From contig NZ_CP017481.1 in NCBI RefSeq assembly GCF_002307355.1, positions 2,790,001 through 2,854,000 of the forward strand: a DNA stretch of 64,000 nucleotides. The letters run 5' to 3'. Made by a program: the position numbers and the translations under genes. The stretch comes from Pectobacterium polaris (GTDB lineage Bacteria > Pseudomonadota > Gammaproteobacteria > Enterobacterales > Enterobacteriaceae). Positions 44,707 to 54,361 of this stretch are shown here, one piece after another (position 1 is the first letter of the stretch; every line of letters begins with the position of its first letter). The notes under the pieces are model-generated. The model made no database searches. It saw only the letters and a list, made by a program, of their open reading frames with translations, and was not told the origin of the DNA.

Positions 44707-44721
44707 TGATAATTATTATCA
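44707..44721. promoter_or_regulatory. Perfect 7-1-7 Fur box upstream of hasI
   Basis: TGATAATTATTATCA fits TGATAAT-N-ATTATCA at every defined position. It lies between hasI (start 44570) and the divergent small ORF (start 44829), so it could control both. Confidence 0.85.
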
Positions 44722-44828
44722 CATATGACGAACCGGAAAGCAGAGTTAAATCTTCTTCAGATTGGCGGATTCTCGCCATCGACTACACTTATCTTTGCTG
44801 GCTTATTATTTAATCAGGAGATACAGAG

Positions 44829-44999
44829 ATGACTACGAAGGACTCAGAGCAGGATCCTAAAGCCGTGACGGTCAGCGAAGGGCTGGCAAAGGTGCATGAG
44901 GCATCAGAGCAGTTGACGGAAGAAGAGATTGAAGCGCTGGCGGAAGAAGCCAGACAGGCCGCCACGCAGACGCAGAAAGCATCGGGCAGCGCGCCCTAG
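44829..44999 (+). CDS. Small acidic protein, 56 aa, unknown function
   Basis: ATG 44829 is preceded by AGGAGA seven bases upstream, a near-ideal ribosome site, and the frame runs to TAG 44997-44999. The protein is hydrophilic and helix-prone, rich in Glu and Ala (QLTEEEIEALAEEARQAA), with no cysteine and no membrane segment. It is divergent from hasI across a perfect Fur box and 119 bp before patD. I do not recognise it. The strong ribosome site and codon use like its neighbours argue it is real. It may be iron-regulated. Confidence 0.65.
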   Translation: MTTKDSEQDPKAVTVSEGLAKVHEASEQLTEEEIEALAEEARQAATQTQKASGSAP

Positions 45000-45118
45000 T
45001 GTAATGCCGCGGGTTGCAGAACGGCGCGACAGGTAGCGCAACGTGGCAGGTTTTTTGCACAGACATTTTGCAGATAGTGATGAAAAACAAGATGGTTTTC
45101 TCTCTGTAAGGAAAATGT

Positions 45119-46543
45119 ATGCACGATAAATTACTCATAGAAGGCAAGCTGGTCGCGGGGAAAGGCGAGGCGTTAGCGGTATTTAATCCTGCCACAGGAG
45201 AGCAAATTGCCGCCATTGCGCAGGCCGATCTGCACCAGGTTGATGCAGCCGTGCTGGCCGCGGAGTCCGCTTTTGCACACTGGGGCCAGACCACGCCGAA
45301 AACGCGTGCGACGCTGCTACTACAGATTGCCGATGCCATCGAGGAAAACGCCGAGACGTTTGCCGAGCTTGAATCGCTGAACTGCGGTAAGCCCTACCAT
45401 GCGGCTCTGAATGATGAAGTGCCTGCGGTCGCCGATGTGTTTCGCTTTTTTGCCGGCGCGGCGCGCTGTCTGAGCGGTTCGGCGGCGGGAGAGTATCTCG
45501 AAGGGCACACCTCAATGATCCGGCGCGATCCAGTTGGCGTGGTGGCGTCCATCGCCCCGTGGAATTACCCGCTGATGATGGCGTCGTGGAAACTGGCACC
45601 GGCGCTGGCGGCGGGAAACTGTGTGGTGTTGAAACCGGCGGAGCAAACCCCGCTGACTACATTCTATCTGGCGCATCTGCTGGCGGAGATACTGCCTGTT
45701 GGCGTGGTGAATATTGTGTTCGGGCGTGGAGCGGATATCGGCGATGCGCTAACGGGACATGAGAAAGTGAATATGGTGTCGCTGACCGGTTCGATTGCGA
45801 CTGGCGCGCATATTCTGTCGCATACCGCCGCGAGCGTAAAACGGACGCATATGGAGCTGGGTGGCAAAGCACCAGTGATTGTCTTCGACGATGCTGATAT
45901 CGATCAGGTGGTTGATGGGATCCGCAGTTTCGGTTTTTACAATGCGGGGCAGGATTGTACCGCTGCCTGTCGGCTGTATGTCCAACGTGCGATTTACGAT
46001 GAGGTCGTAGAAGCATTAGGAAAAGCGGTGGCGACGCTGAAAATGGGCGATCCACACGATGAAACCACCGAGCTGGGGCCATTGATTACCGAGCCGCAGC
46101 TGGAACGCGTGATTGGCTTTGTCGAACGCGCCAAAGCGTTACCGCACATTACGGTGGTGACCGGTGGCGAGCGGGTAAAAGGGCAGGGATTCTACTTCCA
46201 GCCTACGGTGCTGGCGGGGGCAAAGCAGGAAGACGAAATCGTCCAGAAAGAGGTGTTTGGGCCGGTTATCTCCATCACGCCATTTGACGATGAAGCGCAG
46301 GTGATTGGCTGGGCTAATGCCTCGCATTACGGGCTGGCCTCGTCGGTCTGGACGCGCGATATCGGGCGGGCGCACCGTCTGGCTGCGTGCCTTCAGTACG
46401 GCTGTACCTGGGTAAACACCCACTTCATGCTGGTGAGCGAAATGCCACACGGCGGACAGAAGCTATCTGGCTACGGCAAGGATATGTCGATGTACGGTCT
46501 TGAGGATTACACCATCGTGCGCCATATCATGATCCGGCACTGA
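45119..46543 (+). CDS. patD: Gamma-aminobutyraldehyde dehydrogenase
   Basis: A 474-aa aldehyde dehydrogenase matching E. coli PatD (YdcW, 474 aa) across its length: [52 protein letters not shown]. The catalytic Cys is in [10 protein letters not shown] and the general base Glu in HMELGGKAP. It oxidises 4-aminobutanal to GABA with NAD, the second step of putrescine degradation through PatA, whose gene is next downstream. AAGG lies at correct spacing before ATG 45119. Confidence 0.94.
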   Translation: MHDKLLIEGKLVAGKGEALAVFNPATGEQIAAIAQADLHQVDAAVLAAESAFAHWGQTTPKTRATLLLQIADAIEENAETFAELESLNCGKPYHAALNDEVPAVADVFRFFAGAARCLSGSAAGEYLEGHTSMIRRDPVGVVASIAPWNYPLMMASWKLAPALAAGNCVVLKPAEQTPLTTFYLAHLLAEILPVGVVNIVFGRGADIGDALTGHEKVNMVSLTGSIATGAHILSHTAASVKRTHMELGGKAPVIVFDDADIDQVVDGIRSFGFYNAGQDCTAACRLYVQRAIYDEVVEALGKAVATLKMGDPHDETTELGPLITEPQLERVIGFVERAKALPHITVVTGGERVKGQGFYFQPTVLAGAKQEDEIVQKEVFGPVISITPFDDEAQVIGWANASHYGLASSVWTRDIGRAHRLAACLQYGCTWVNTHFMLVSEMPHGGQKLSGYGKDMSMYGLEDYTIVRHIMIRH

Positions 46544-46798
46544 GGATCTTCGGTCTGCTCAGGGATTCTGTTTGTCCTGCACGAGAAGCAGGCAATGATA
46601 TAGCGCGTTTGTCCAGCCTCGGCGTGCCCCAAAAAAGGGCGCGCTGGGCAAAAGCAGGGCATCACACGTTACTTTGATTTTTTTCATACTGGCATTTGCC
46701 ATTCTTGTTGGTTATTAATTCCATCCATTCGTATTTAGTTCAAATCATCTACTGAATTTTTGGATTAGATCGCGTTTTTGTATTTTATTTTGATTTGG

Positions 46799-46812
46799 GG
46801 CGGGCGACTGGC
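46799..46812 (+). promoter_or_regulatory. Possible sigma-54 promoter of patA
   Basis: GG (46799-46800) and GC (46811-46812) stand at the -24/-12 spacing (GG-N10-GC), about 59 bp before the TTG start. In E. coli patA (ygjG) is sigma-54 dependent under nitrogen limitation. Flanking matches to TGGCAC-N5-TTGC are poor, so this is tentative. The rest of the 46544-46870 gap shows nothing clear. Confidence 0.3.
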
Positions 46813-46828
46813 GTGTTATGTGCATTAA

Positions 46829-48277
<1,449 letters not shown>

Positions 48278-48320
48278 AAAACGAGACGGAAACACGCAGC
48301 ACCCCATTATGTTCATTCCG

Positions 48321-48354
48321 AAAGCCAGTCAGACCTTACTGACTGGCTTTTTTT
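48321..48354 (+). terminator. Terminator of patA
   Basis: AAAGCCAGTCAG (48321-48332) and CTGACTGGCTTT (48339-48350) form a perfect 12-bp stem followed by TTTT. Convergent with the methyltransferase. Confidence 0.92.
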
Positions 48355-48386
48355 ATCCGGTTCCCGACACGATTTTTCGACATGAC

Positions 48387-49373
48387 TCAATGGCCTTTAC
48401 GGGCGATCAGCACATTCAGCGGTGCCATGGGAAATGGCTGATGACGGTGGGTTTCGACAGAGCTAAAGTCGGCAGCCAGTAGCCACTGCGTCAGTTGACC
48501 TTCCCGCGTGACGTGGCGTCCACTCATTTGCATCGGCAGGTAGAACGGCAGAACCGGTGCGGCATCCTCCGGCGCTTCGGCAATTTCCGCCTGTGCCAGA
48601 ACCAGCGTGCCCTCCGGTGCCAGAGTATCGTGGAGCATGGTCAGCATGGCGGGGATGTCCTCGACAAAATGCAGGAACGAGGAACTCCAGATCAGATCGT
48701 ATTTCTCGCTGGACAATGCGCCGCTTTGCGCCGACAGACGTGCGGATAATCCGGCAGCGTCGATATTGCGTTGTGCCACGGCGGCGGTTTGCGGCAGATC
48801 ATACACCGTACCGGAGATCTGAGCGTGACGCAGCGCCAGCGTAATCGCCACCCAGCCGGGGCCGCCGCCCAGATCGAGAACGTGTTTGATTTGCGGGAAA
48901 TCCGGCAGGCCGGAGATAAGCTGCTCGGCACGGTCAGCCGTTATCGCCCGCTGTTCCTGAGCGATTTGCTGTTCCGCGGCGCTGGCCCACGCCGCATCGC
49001 GTGGCAACTCGCTCAACTGCGTCAGCAGCGGCTGATGCATACCGTCGCCGAGCCCCTGACCAAACTGACGCAGGCTGGTCAGGCGAAAACGCCAGGCGTC
49101 GCCCAGAAAACGTGAACTGCTGTGACAGAGCACGGCGGCGCAGGCCGGAGCGGTGCGATAGCCGTCGTGATGACGCGTCAATAGCTGCATGCTCCACAGC
49201 AGTTCAAGCAGAAAACCGGTTTTATCCGGCTGCCAGCCCAGCGCTTCCGCCAACTGTTTCGGTGTAGTGACCTCTTCCAGCCTGTCGAAAATCTGCTGTT
49301 CCAGCGCCAGATATAAGGCATCCACCTTCACGCTGCTGGCGGCAAGTTGCCATAACGTCTCTAATGGATTCAT
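48387..49373 (-). CDS. SAM-dependent O-methyltransferase-like protein
   Basis: A 328-aa protein. The N-terminal winged-helix dimerisation domain is typical of small-molecule O-methyltransferases (about 1-95, VDALYLALEQQIFDRLEEVTTPKQLAEALGW). A Rossmann methyltransferase domain follows with motif I VLDLGGGPGW and DLIWSSSFLHFVEDIPAMLTM. Substrate unknown; relatives methylate aromatic or polyketide-type metabolites. It is divergent from a PchR/YbtA-type AraC regulator with a Fur-like box between, suggesting iron-regulated secondary metabolism, though no biosynthesis genes are adjacent. Confidence 0.82.
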   Translation of the reverse strand: MNPLETLWQLAASSVKVDALYLALEQQIFDRLEEVTTPKQLAEALGWQPDKTGFLLELLWSMQLLTRHHDGYRTAPACAAVLCHSSSRFLGDAWRFRLTSLRQFGQGLGDGMHQPLLTQLSELPRDAAWASAAEQQIAQEQRAITADRAEQLISGLPDFPQIKHVLDLGGGPGWVAITLALRHAQISGTVYDLPQTAAVAQRNIDAAGLSARLSAQSGALSSEKYDLIWSSSFLHFVEDIPAMLTMLHDTLAPEGTLVLAQAEIAEAPEDAAPVLPFYLPMQMSGRHVTREGQLTQWLLAADFSSVETHRHQPFPMAPLNVLIARKGH

Positions 49374-49420
49374 AAGTGGTTTTTCCCATTGATGGTCAGT
49401 CGATAGGGAATATGCTATCT

Positions 49421-49439
49421 ATAAATGAGAATCGTTATT
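49421..49439. promoter_or_regulatory. Fur-like box between methyltransferase and AraC regulator
   Basis: ATAAATGAGAATCGTTATT matches the Fur consensus at 13 of 19 positions with a strong centre (ATGAGAATCGTTAT). It is 48 bp from the methyltransferase start and 55 bp from the regulator start at 49494. Confidence 0.6.
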
Positions 49440-49493
49440 ATGTTCATTGTTATGCGAGGCGGCGTTTTTCATATGCGAAACGGCGGGGGGAAG

Positions 49494-50432
49494 ATGGCGC
49501 AAAGACAGCAGCAGGTGCGAGAGGGATTATCATCGGGCGATCGGTGTCGGATGAGTGAGGTGAATCGTGCTGATTCGCGTCGAATACTGCCGGACGGCAT
49601 TGGCGAATGCTGGTCGGATTTCAGCCGTATTGATACGGATCTGTCGCTAGCTCGTTCGCAATATCGCCCGCGTCGTGCCTTGGTGGAGGAAACGCAGAAC
49701 CCGCACTCGCAGCCGATGCTGGTTATGACGTTTGCGCTGGCAGGGGAGTCTGCTTATTACGATTGCGGCGGTTCATCGATCTGGTTTCGCCAGCAGCATG
49801 TCACGATTACGACGTTTGGTGCCAGCGTGGGCGAGCGCCATTATCAGGCGCAGCAGCAGGTCGATCAGCTACGGCTGCTGGTGGGGAAAACGGCGGCGAC
49901 GCGCTATTTTGGCGCGGACTGTGCCGAGCAGTTGTTCAACGATGATGGGGTACAGCAGCGCGCATTTACGCCCGTCTCTGCGGCCAGTCAGGTTCACGTC
50001 AATGCGCTGTGCGGTGATAGCGATCCGCTAAATCGCCATATCCATGCCTTAAGCCTGCTGGCGCAGTATCGTCACTTCCTGCAACCGGAAGAGAAGCGCG
50101 GCGCTATTCACCCACAGGAACGGCAGCAATTGGAGCAGGTATGTTGCTGGATGCGTGAACATCTGGCTGAACCGCTGACGCTGGCCTGCATTGCGACTCA
50201 GGCGGGAATGAGTGAATCCAGACTTAAACTCGGGTTTCATCGCTGCTTTGCGACCACGCCGGGTCAGATGCTATTGCGGATGCGGATGGAGCGAGCGCAT
50301 CAGCTACTGGAACAGGGATTCCAGGTGGCGCAGACTGCCTGGCAAGTTGGCTATCGGCACCCCGCTAATTTCAGTCTGGCATTTACACGCTATTTTAACC
50401 GCAACCCGAAAATGATTACTTCGCGTAAGTAA
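49494..50432 (+). CDS. PchR/YbtA-type AraC-family regulator
   Basis: A 312-aa regulator from ATG 49494, chosen because GGGGGGAAG precedes it and the longer frame from 49425 starts inside the Fur-like box without a ribosome site. The N-terminal ligand domain is followed by an AraC double HTH (LACIATQAGMSESRLKLGFHRCFATTPGQML, then AQTAWQVGYRHPANFSLAFTRYFNRNP) typical of siderophore regulators such as PchR and YbtA. The predicted operator and the divergent methyltransferase are its probable targets. The effector may be a ferric siderophore. Confidence 0.85.
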   Translation: MAQRQQQVREGLSSGDRCRMSEVNRADSRRILPDGIGECWSDFSRIDTDLSLARSQYRPRRALVEETQNPHSQPMLVMTFALAGESAYYDCGGSSIWFRQQHVTITTFGASVGERHYQAQQQVDQLRLLVGKTAATRYFGADCAEQLFNDDGVQQRAFTPVSAASQVHVNALCGDSDPLNRHIHALSLLAQYRHFLQPEEKRGAIHPQERQQLEQVCCWMREHLAEPLTLACIATQAGMSESRLKLGFHRCFATTPGQMLLRMRMERAHQLLEQGFQVAQTAWQVGYRHPANFSLAFTRYFNRNPKMITSRK

Positions 50433-50706
50433 AAATACCCTACTGGCATTAATGTGATGATTTTGTCATAACTATTTACCATTATTTTCCTTTGATTATA
50501 TTCCCGTGCGTTATTTCGGCATGCGGTTCCTGAATCCGAGCTTTTGTCCAAATTCTTCTATACTTCATCCAGCAGTATCAACGTGTAATGAATATTGCGA
50601 CCAATAAGTTGTTCATTTTTCAGCGCGCAGTCGGGTGGTTCCCTGTGCATGAAAGTGAGCGTTGTATTTTTAATAAAGGGTCGCTTTTTAAGCAAAGGAA
50701 AAAAGA

Positions 50707-52209
50707 ATGAGATTAAAAAAGAAAAAAATTGAACCGATGAAAATTCAGGACATTACCATTATTGATAATGCCAGACTCAAAAAAGCCATTACCGCTGCCG
50801 CACTGGGTAATGCGATGGAGTGGTTTGATTTTGGCGTATATGGCTTTGTGGCGTATGCGCTCGGACAGGTCTTTTTCCCCGGAGCCGATCCCGGCGTACA
50901 AATGATCGCCGCGCTGGCAACGTTCTCGGTTCCCTTTTTGGTTAGGCCACTCGGCGGGATATTCTTTGGTGCGATGGGAGATAAATTTGGTCGCCAGAAA
51001 GTCCTGTCGATCACCATTATTATCATGTCGGTGAGTACATTCTGTATCGGCTTGATTCCGTCCTATGAGTCGATTGGTATTTGGGCACCGATATTACTGC
51101 TGTTGGCGAAACTGGCGCAGGGATTCTCCGTCGGGGGAGAATATACCGGTGCAGCGATTTTCGTTGCCGAATATTCCCCGGACAGACGACGCGGCTTTTT
51201 AGGGAGCTGGCTGGATTTCGGTTCTATTGCCGGGTTCGTAATGGGGGCAGGCGTCGTGGTGTTAATTTCTTCCATCGTGGGAGAAGAGAGTTTTCTGGAA
51301 TGGGGATGGCGTATTCCGTTCTTTATTGCCGCACCGCTCGGATTAATCGGGATTTATTTGCGCCATGCGCTGGAGGAAACGCCGACATTCCAACAGCACG
51401 TTGACAAGATTGATAAAGAATCAAAAGACAGCATCCAATCTCCACCGAAGATTTCTCTGCGTGAAATTGTGACTAAGCAATGGAGAGGTCTGCTGGTGTG
51501 TATTGGGATGGTGATTACCACCAATGTCACCTATTACATGCTGTTGACCTATATGCCGAGCTACCTTTCACACAGCCTGAATTACTCGGAAGATCATGGG
51601 GTGATGATTATTATCGCCGTCATGATCGGGATGCTGTTTGTGCAGCCGGTGATGGGGCTGATGAGCGACCGCTATGGGCGCAAGCCGTTTATTATTTGCG
51701 GCAGTATTGGGCTGCTGCTGCTGTCGGTGCCCAGCTTTATTTTGATTAACAGCGATGTGATTGGGCTGATTTTCTGCGGATTACTGATGCTGGCCGTACT
51801 GCTGAACTCTTTCACGGGCGTGATGGCTTCAACGCTTCCTGCCTTGTTCCCTACGCATATTCGCTATAGCGCGCTGGCGACCTCATTTAACGTTTCCGTG
51901 CTGATTGCGGGCTTTACGCCAACGGCGGCGGCGTGGCTGGTGGAGTCTACCGGTAACTTATATATGCCGGCGTACTACCTGATGGTGATTGGGCTGATCG
52001 GCTTGATTACCGGGATGTCGATGCGTGAAACCGCTAACCAGCCGCTGAAAGGCGCCACGCCAGCGGCATCGGATCGGACGGAAGCCAAAGAACTGTTGCA
52101 GGAACAGTACGACAATATTGAGCAGAAAATAGAAGAGATTGATGAGCAAATCGCCGAGCTGGAGAAGAAAAGAAAACGGCTGACCGAACAGCATCCTGAG
52201 ATTAATTGA
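50707..52209 (+). CDS. proP: Osmosensing proline/betaine transporter ProP
   Basis: A 500-aa MFS transporter, like E. coli ProP in length and sequence (LGNAMEWFDFGVYGFVAYALG, KMAQGFSVGGEYTG-like block, NPLKGATPAASD-like linker). It has twelve membrane helices and the C-terminal antiparallel coiled coil (DNIEQKIEEIDEQIAELEKKRKRL) that tunes osmotic activation. It imports proline, glycine betaine and other osmolytes with protons when medium osmolality rises. AAAGGA precedes ATG 50707. A strong terminator follows. I could not define CRP, Fis or RpoS promoter elements with certainty. Confidence 0.95.
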   Translation: MRLKKKKIEPMKIQDITIIDNARLKKAITAAALGNAMEWFDFGVYGFVAYALGQVFFPGADPGVQMIAALATFSVPFLVRPLGGIFFGAMGDKFGRQKVLSITIIIMSVSTFCIGLIPSYESIGIWAPILLLLAKLAQGFSVGGEYTGAAIFVAEYSPDRRRGFLGSWLDFGSIAGFVMGAGVVVLISSIVGEESFLEWGWRIPFFIAAPLGLIGIYLRHALEETPTFQQHVDKIDKESKDSIQSPPKISLREIVTKQWRGLLVCIGMVITTNVTYYMLLTYMPSYLSHSLNYSEDHGVMIIIAVMIGMLFVQPVMGLMSDRYGRKPFIICGSIGLLLLSVPSFILINSDVIGLIFCGLLMLAVLLNSFTGVMASTLPALFPTHIRYSALATSFNVSVLIAGFTPTAAAWLVESTGNLYMPAYYLMVIGLIGLITGMSMRETANQPLKGATPAASDRTEAKELLQEQYDNIEQKIEEIDEQIAELEKKRKRLTEQHPEIN

Positions 52210-52230
52210 CGCAATTTACTGGTAGTAAGC

Positions 52231-52254
52231 AAGCGCCACGGATGTGGCGCTTTT
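52231..52254 (+). terminator. Terminator of proP
   Basis: AAGCGCCAC (52231-52239), GGAT loop, GTGGCGCTT (52244-52252), then TT. Also lies downstream of the convergent small gene. Confidence 0.85.
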
Positions 52255-52271
52255 GCTATGCCACCTACAAC

Positions 52272-52511
52272 CTAGCGACCAATGAGCCGCAACTGGGTGC
52301 AAAATGGGCAACCACAGCCGTTAACGGAGGTTGCATCGCACTGGCCGGGGTGAATGGTTTCCAGCCCCATTGGCGTAAAACCAGAAAAGGTGCGCTTAAC
52401 CTCATCGATATTGCGCAATCCAGTCTCAGTAGACTGAGCTATCTTAGCCTGAAACGCCGAGGCTTGTGTCGCGACGAGGGAAAGAAACAGAACTGACAGA
52501 CCTTTTTTCAT
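52272..52511 (-). CDS. Small exported Cys-rich protein, unknown function
   Basis: A 79-aa protein with a clear Sec signal peptide (MKKGLSVLFLSLVATQASA, then FQ). The mature part is about 60 residues and ends with a cysteine cluster (QCDATSVNGCGCPFCTQLR), giving four cysteines in 14 residues. It would form disulfides or bind metal in the periplasm. A GGAT ribosome-like site stands before ATG 52511. It lies between proP and amn, convergent with proP. I do not recognise the family. The signal peptide and cysteine spacing make a real gene likely. Confidence 0.68.
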   Translation of the reverse strand: MKKGLSVLFLSLVATQASAFQAKIAQSTETGLRNIDEVKRTFSGFTPMGLETIHPGQCDATSVNGCGCPFCTQLRLIGR

Positions 52512-52571
52512 CGGGCTTATCCGCTATGGAATTTGGTCTGTTATAACATAACGTATTTGGCCGCGCCAGAG

Positions 52572-52599
52572 CAGCCGACCGTCCGAATGGGGTCGGCTG
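52572..52599 (-). terminator. Hairpin downstream of amn
   Basis: CAGCCGACC (52572-52580) and GGTCGGCTG (52591-52599) form a perfect 9-bp stem with a 10-nt loop, about 20 bp past the amn stop. There is no T-tract on the minus strand. Confidence 0.5.
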
Positions 52600-52618
52600 T
52601 CTGAACAATGTCGTTCGA

Positions 52619-54079
52619 TTAACGGAACGGTGGCTCGTTAAAGGTGCGCAGCTTACGCGAGTGCAGCTTATCGCTTTCCGCCCGCAGCAGATCGATAGCG
52701 CAGATGCCAATCTGCAAATGCTCCGAAATCGCCCCTTCATAGAAACGGTTTGCCTGCCCCGGCAGCTTGATTTCACCGTGCAACGGCTTATCTGAAACGC
52801 ACAGCAGCGTGCCGTAAGGGACACGGAAGCGATACCCCTGCGCGGCAATCGTCGCACTTTCCATATCTACCGCGACGGCGCGACTGAGGTTAAACCGCAG
52901 GGCAGAGGCCGCATAGCGTAGCTCCCAGTTGCGGTCATCAGTGGTGACAACCGTGCCGGTACGCAGGCGCTGTTTGACTTCTTCCCCCGGCATACCGCTG
53001 ACCATCTTGGTGGCGTCGTACAGCGCGCGCTGCACCTCGGCGATGCTGGGAATCGGGATATCCGGCGGCAAAACGGCGTCCAGTACGTGATCGTCACGCA
53101 GGTAAGCATGCGCCAGCACATAATCACCGATGGACTGGCTTTCGCGCAGGCCGCCACAGTGGCCGATCATCAGCCAGGCATGTGGACGCATCACCGCGAG
53201 GTGATCGCAGATGGTTTTCGCGTTGGATGGCCCGACGCCAATGTTGACCATCGTAATTCCTTTGCCCTGACGGGGAATCAGATGATAAGCCGGCATCTGG
53301 TGGTTCTTCCAGGCCAGATCGGACACCGTCTGCTCGGGATTAGGCGTCTCGGCGGTGATGTAAATACCGCCCGCGCAGGACAGCGCCTCATACGGGCTAT
53401 CGGGATCGGCAATCTGCGCACAGGCCCAGCGTACAAACTCATCGACATAGCGCGTGTAGTTGGTGAAGAGGATGAACGGCTGAATATGTTCCACCGGCGT
53501 GCCAGTGTAGTGGCGAAGCCGCGCCAGCGAGAAATCGGTACGCAGCGCGTCGAAGTGCGACAGCGGCGATGTGGTGGTGGCGTGAAACAGCCCATCCGCC
53601 GTCTCGTCCCCAATCTGCGACAGCTCTGTCGTAGGGAAATGCTTGGCGATACCAGCACTCATCGAACGGTCAAGAATCAGGTCGGAACCGTCGAGCACGT
53701 AGGGGAACGGGATTTCCTGCTGTGACGGGCTAACCTCGATGGTGACGTCATAATCGCCTTCCAGCAGCGCCAGCTGTTCCGCCAGATAAGCGCGTAGAAA
53801 TGCCGGGCGGGTAACGGTGGTGGAGTAGCTGCCGGGATGGGTAAAACGCCCATAGGCGCGATGGCGTGGATGGCCGGTTGAATTGCCACTCCAGCTAACG
53901 CGCAGGGCAGGGTAGGCAAATAGCCCCGCCGCGCGTGCGTTGGCATCAGGCAGCGTGCCATCATTGATGAAGTCCCCGATGGCATCGCGCAGTGCTGAGA
54001 CGGCCTCATCATACAGCGCTTCCAGTTTATCCAGAGTCTGAGTGACGGTAAGACTGACGTGGGATCCGCTGTTGTGCAT
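52619..54079 (-). CDS. amn: AMP nucleosidase
   Basis: A 486-aa enzyme of the length and organisation of E. coli Amn. The N-terminal regulatory domain is about residues 1-180. The C-terminal nucleoside-phosphorylase-fold catalytic domain includes GVGPSNAKTICDHLAVMRP, MIGHCGGLRESQSIGDYV and AVDMESATIAAQGYRFRVPYGTLLCVSDKP. It hydrolyses AMP to adenine and ribose 5-phosphate in the cytoplasm and helps balance the adenylate pool. ATG 54079 (MHNSGSHVS) has GGAG at good spacing; six more codons upstream are open but unlikely. An ERIC begins 29 bp upstream. Confidence 0.95.
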   Translation of the reverse strand: MHNSGSHVSLTVTQTLDKLEALYDEAVSALRDAIGDFINDGTLPDANARAAGLFAYPALRVSWSGNSTGHPRHRAYGRFTHPGSYSTTVTRPAFLRAYLAEQLALLEGDYDVTIEVSPSQQEIPFPYVLDGSDLILDRSMSAGIAKHFPTTELSQIGDETADGLFHATTTSPLSHFDALRTDFSLARLRHYTGTPVEHIQPFILFTNYTRYVDEFVRWACAQIADPDSPYEALSCAGGIYITAETPNPEQTVSDLAWKNHQMPAYHLIPRQGKGITMVNIGVGPSNAKTICDHLAVMRPHAWLMIGHCGGLRESQSIGDYVLAHAYLRDDHVLDAVLPPDIPIPSIAEVQRALYDATKMVSGMPGEEVKQRLRTGTVVTTDDRNWELRYAASALRFNLSRAVAVDMESATIAAQGYRFRVPYGTLLCVSDKPLHGEIKLPGQANRFYEGAISEHLQIGICAIDLLRAESDKLHSRKLRTFNEPPFR

Positions 54080-54107
54080 ACTCTCTCCTTTAATCACGCT
54101 CTACACC

Positions 54108-54232
<125 letters not shown>

Positions 54233-54361
54233 ATTCAATTTTGTACTTCGGCAGAGGTTAGCTCACAGCGTAACTGAAGATGCGCAGCCCCGCCATCGTG
54301 AAATCTGGCAGGGCTGTGAACGTGGAGAGAAGCGGGTGCTTAGGCTGTGTCCCATAATAGA

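Noticed and set aside
50450..50480. CRP-like site upstream of proP
   Set aside because: TGTGA is present but the second half (TCATA) is two bases out of register with the N6 spacing, so the match is not convincing.
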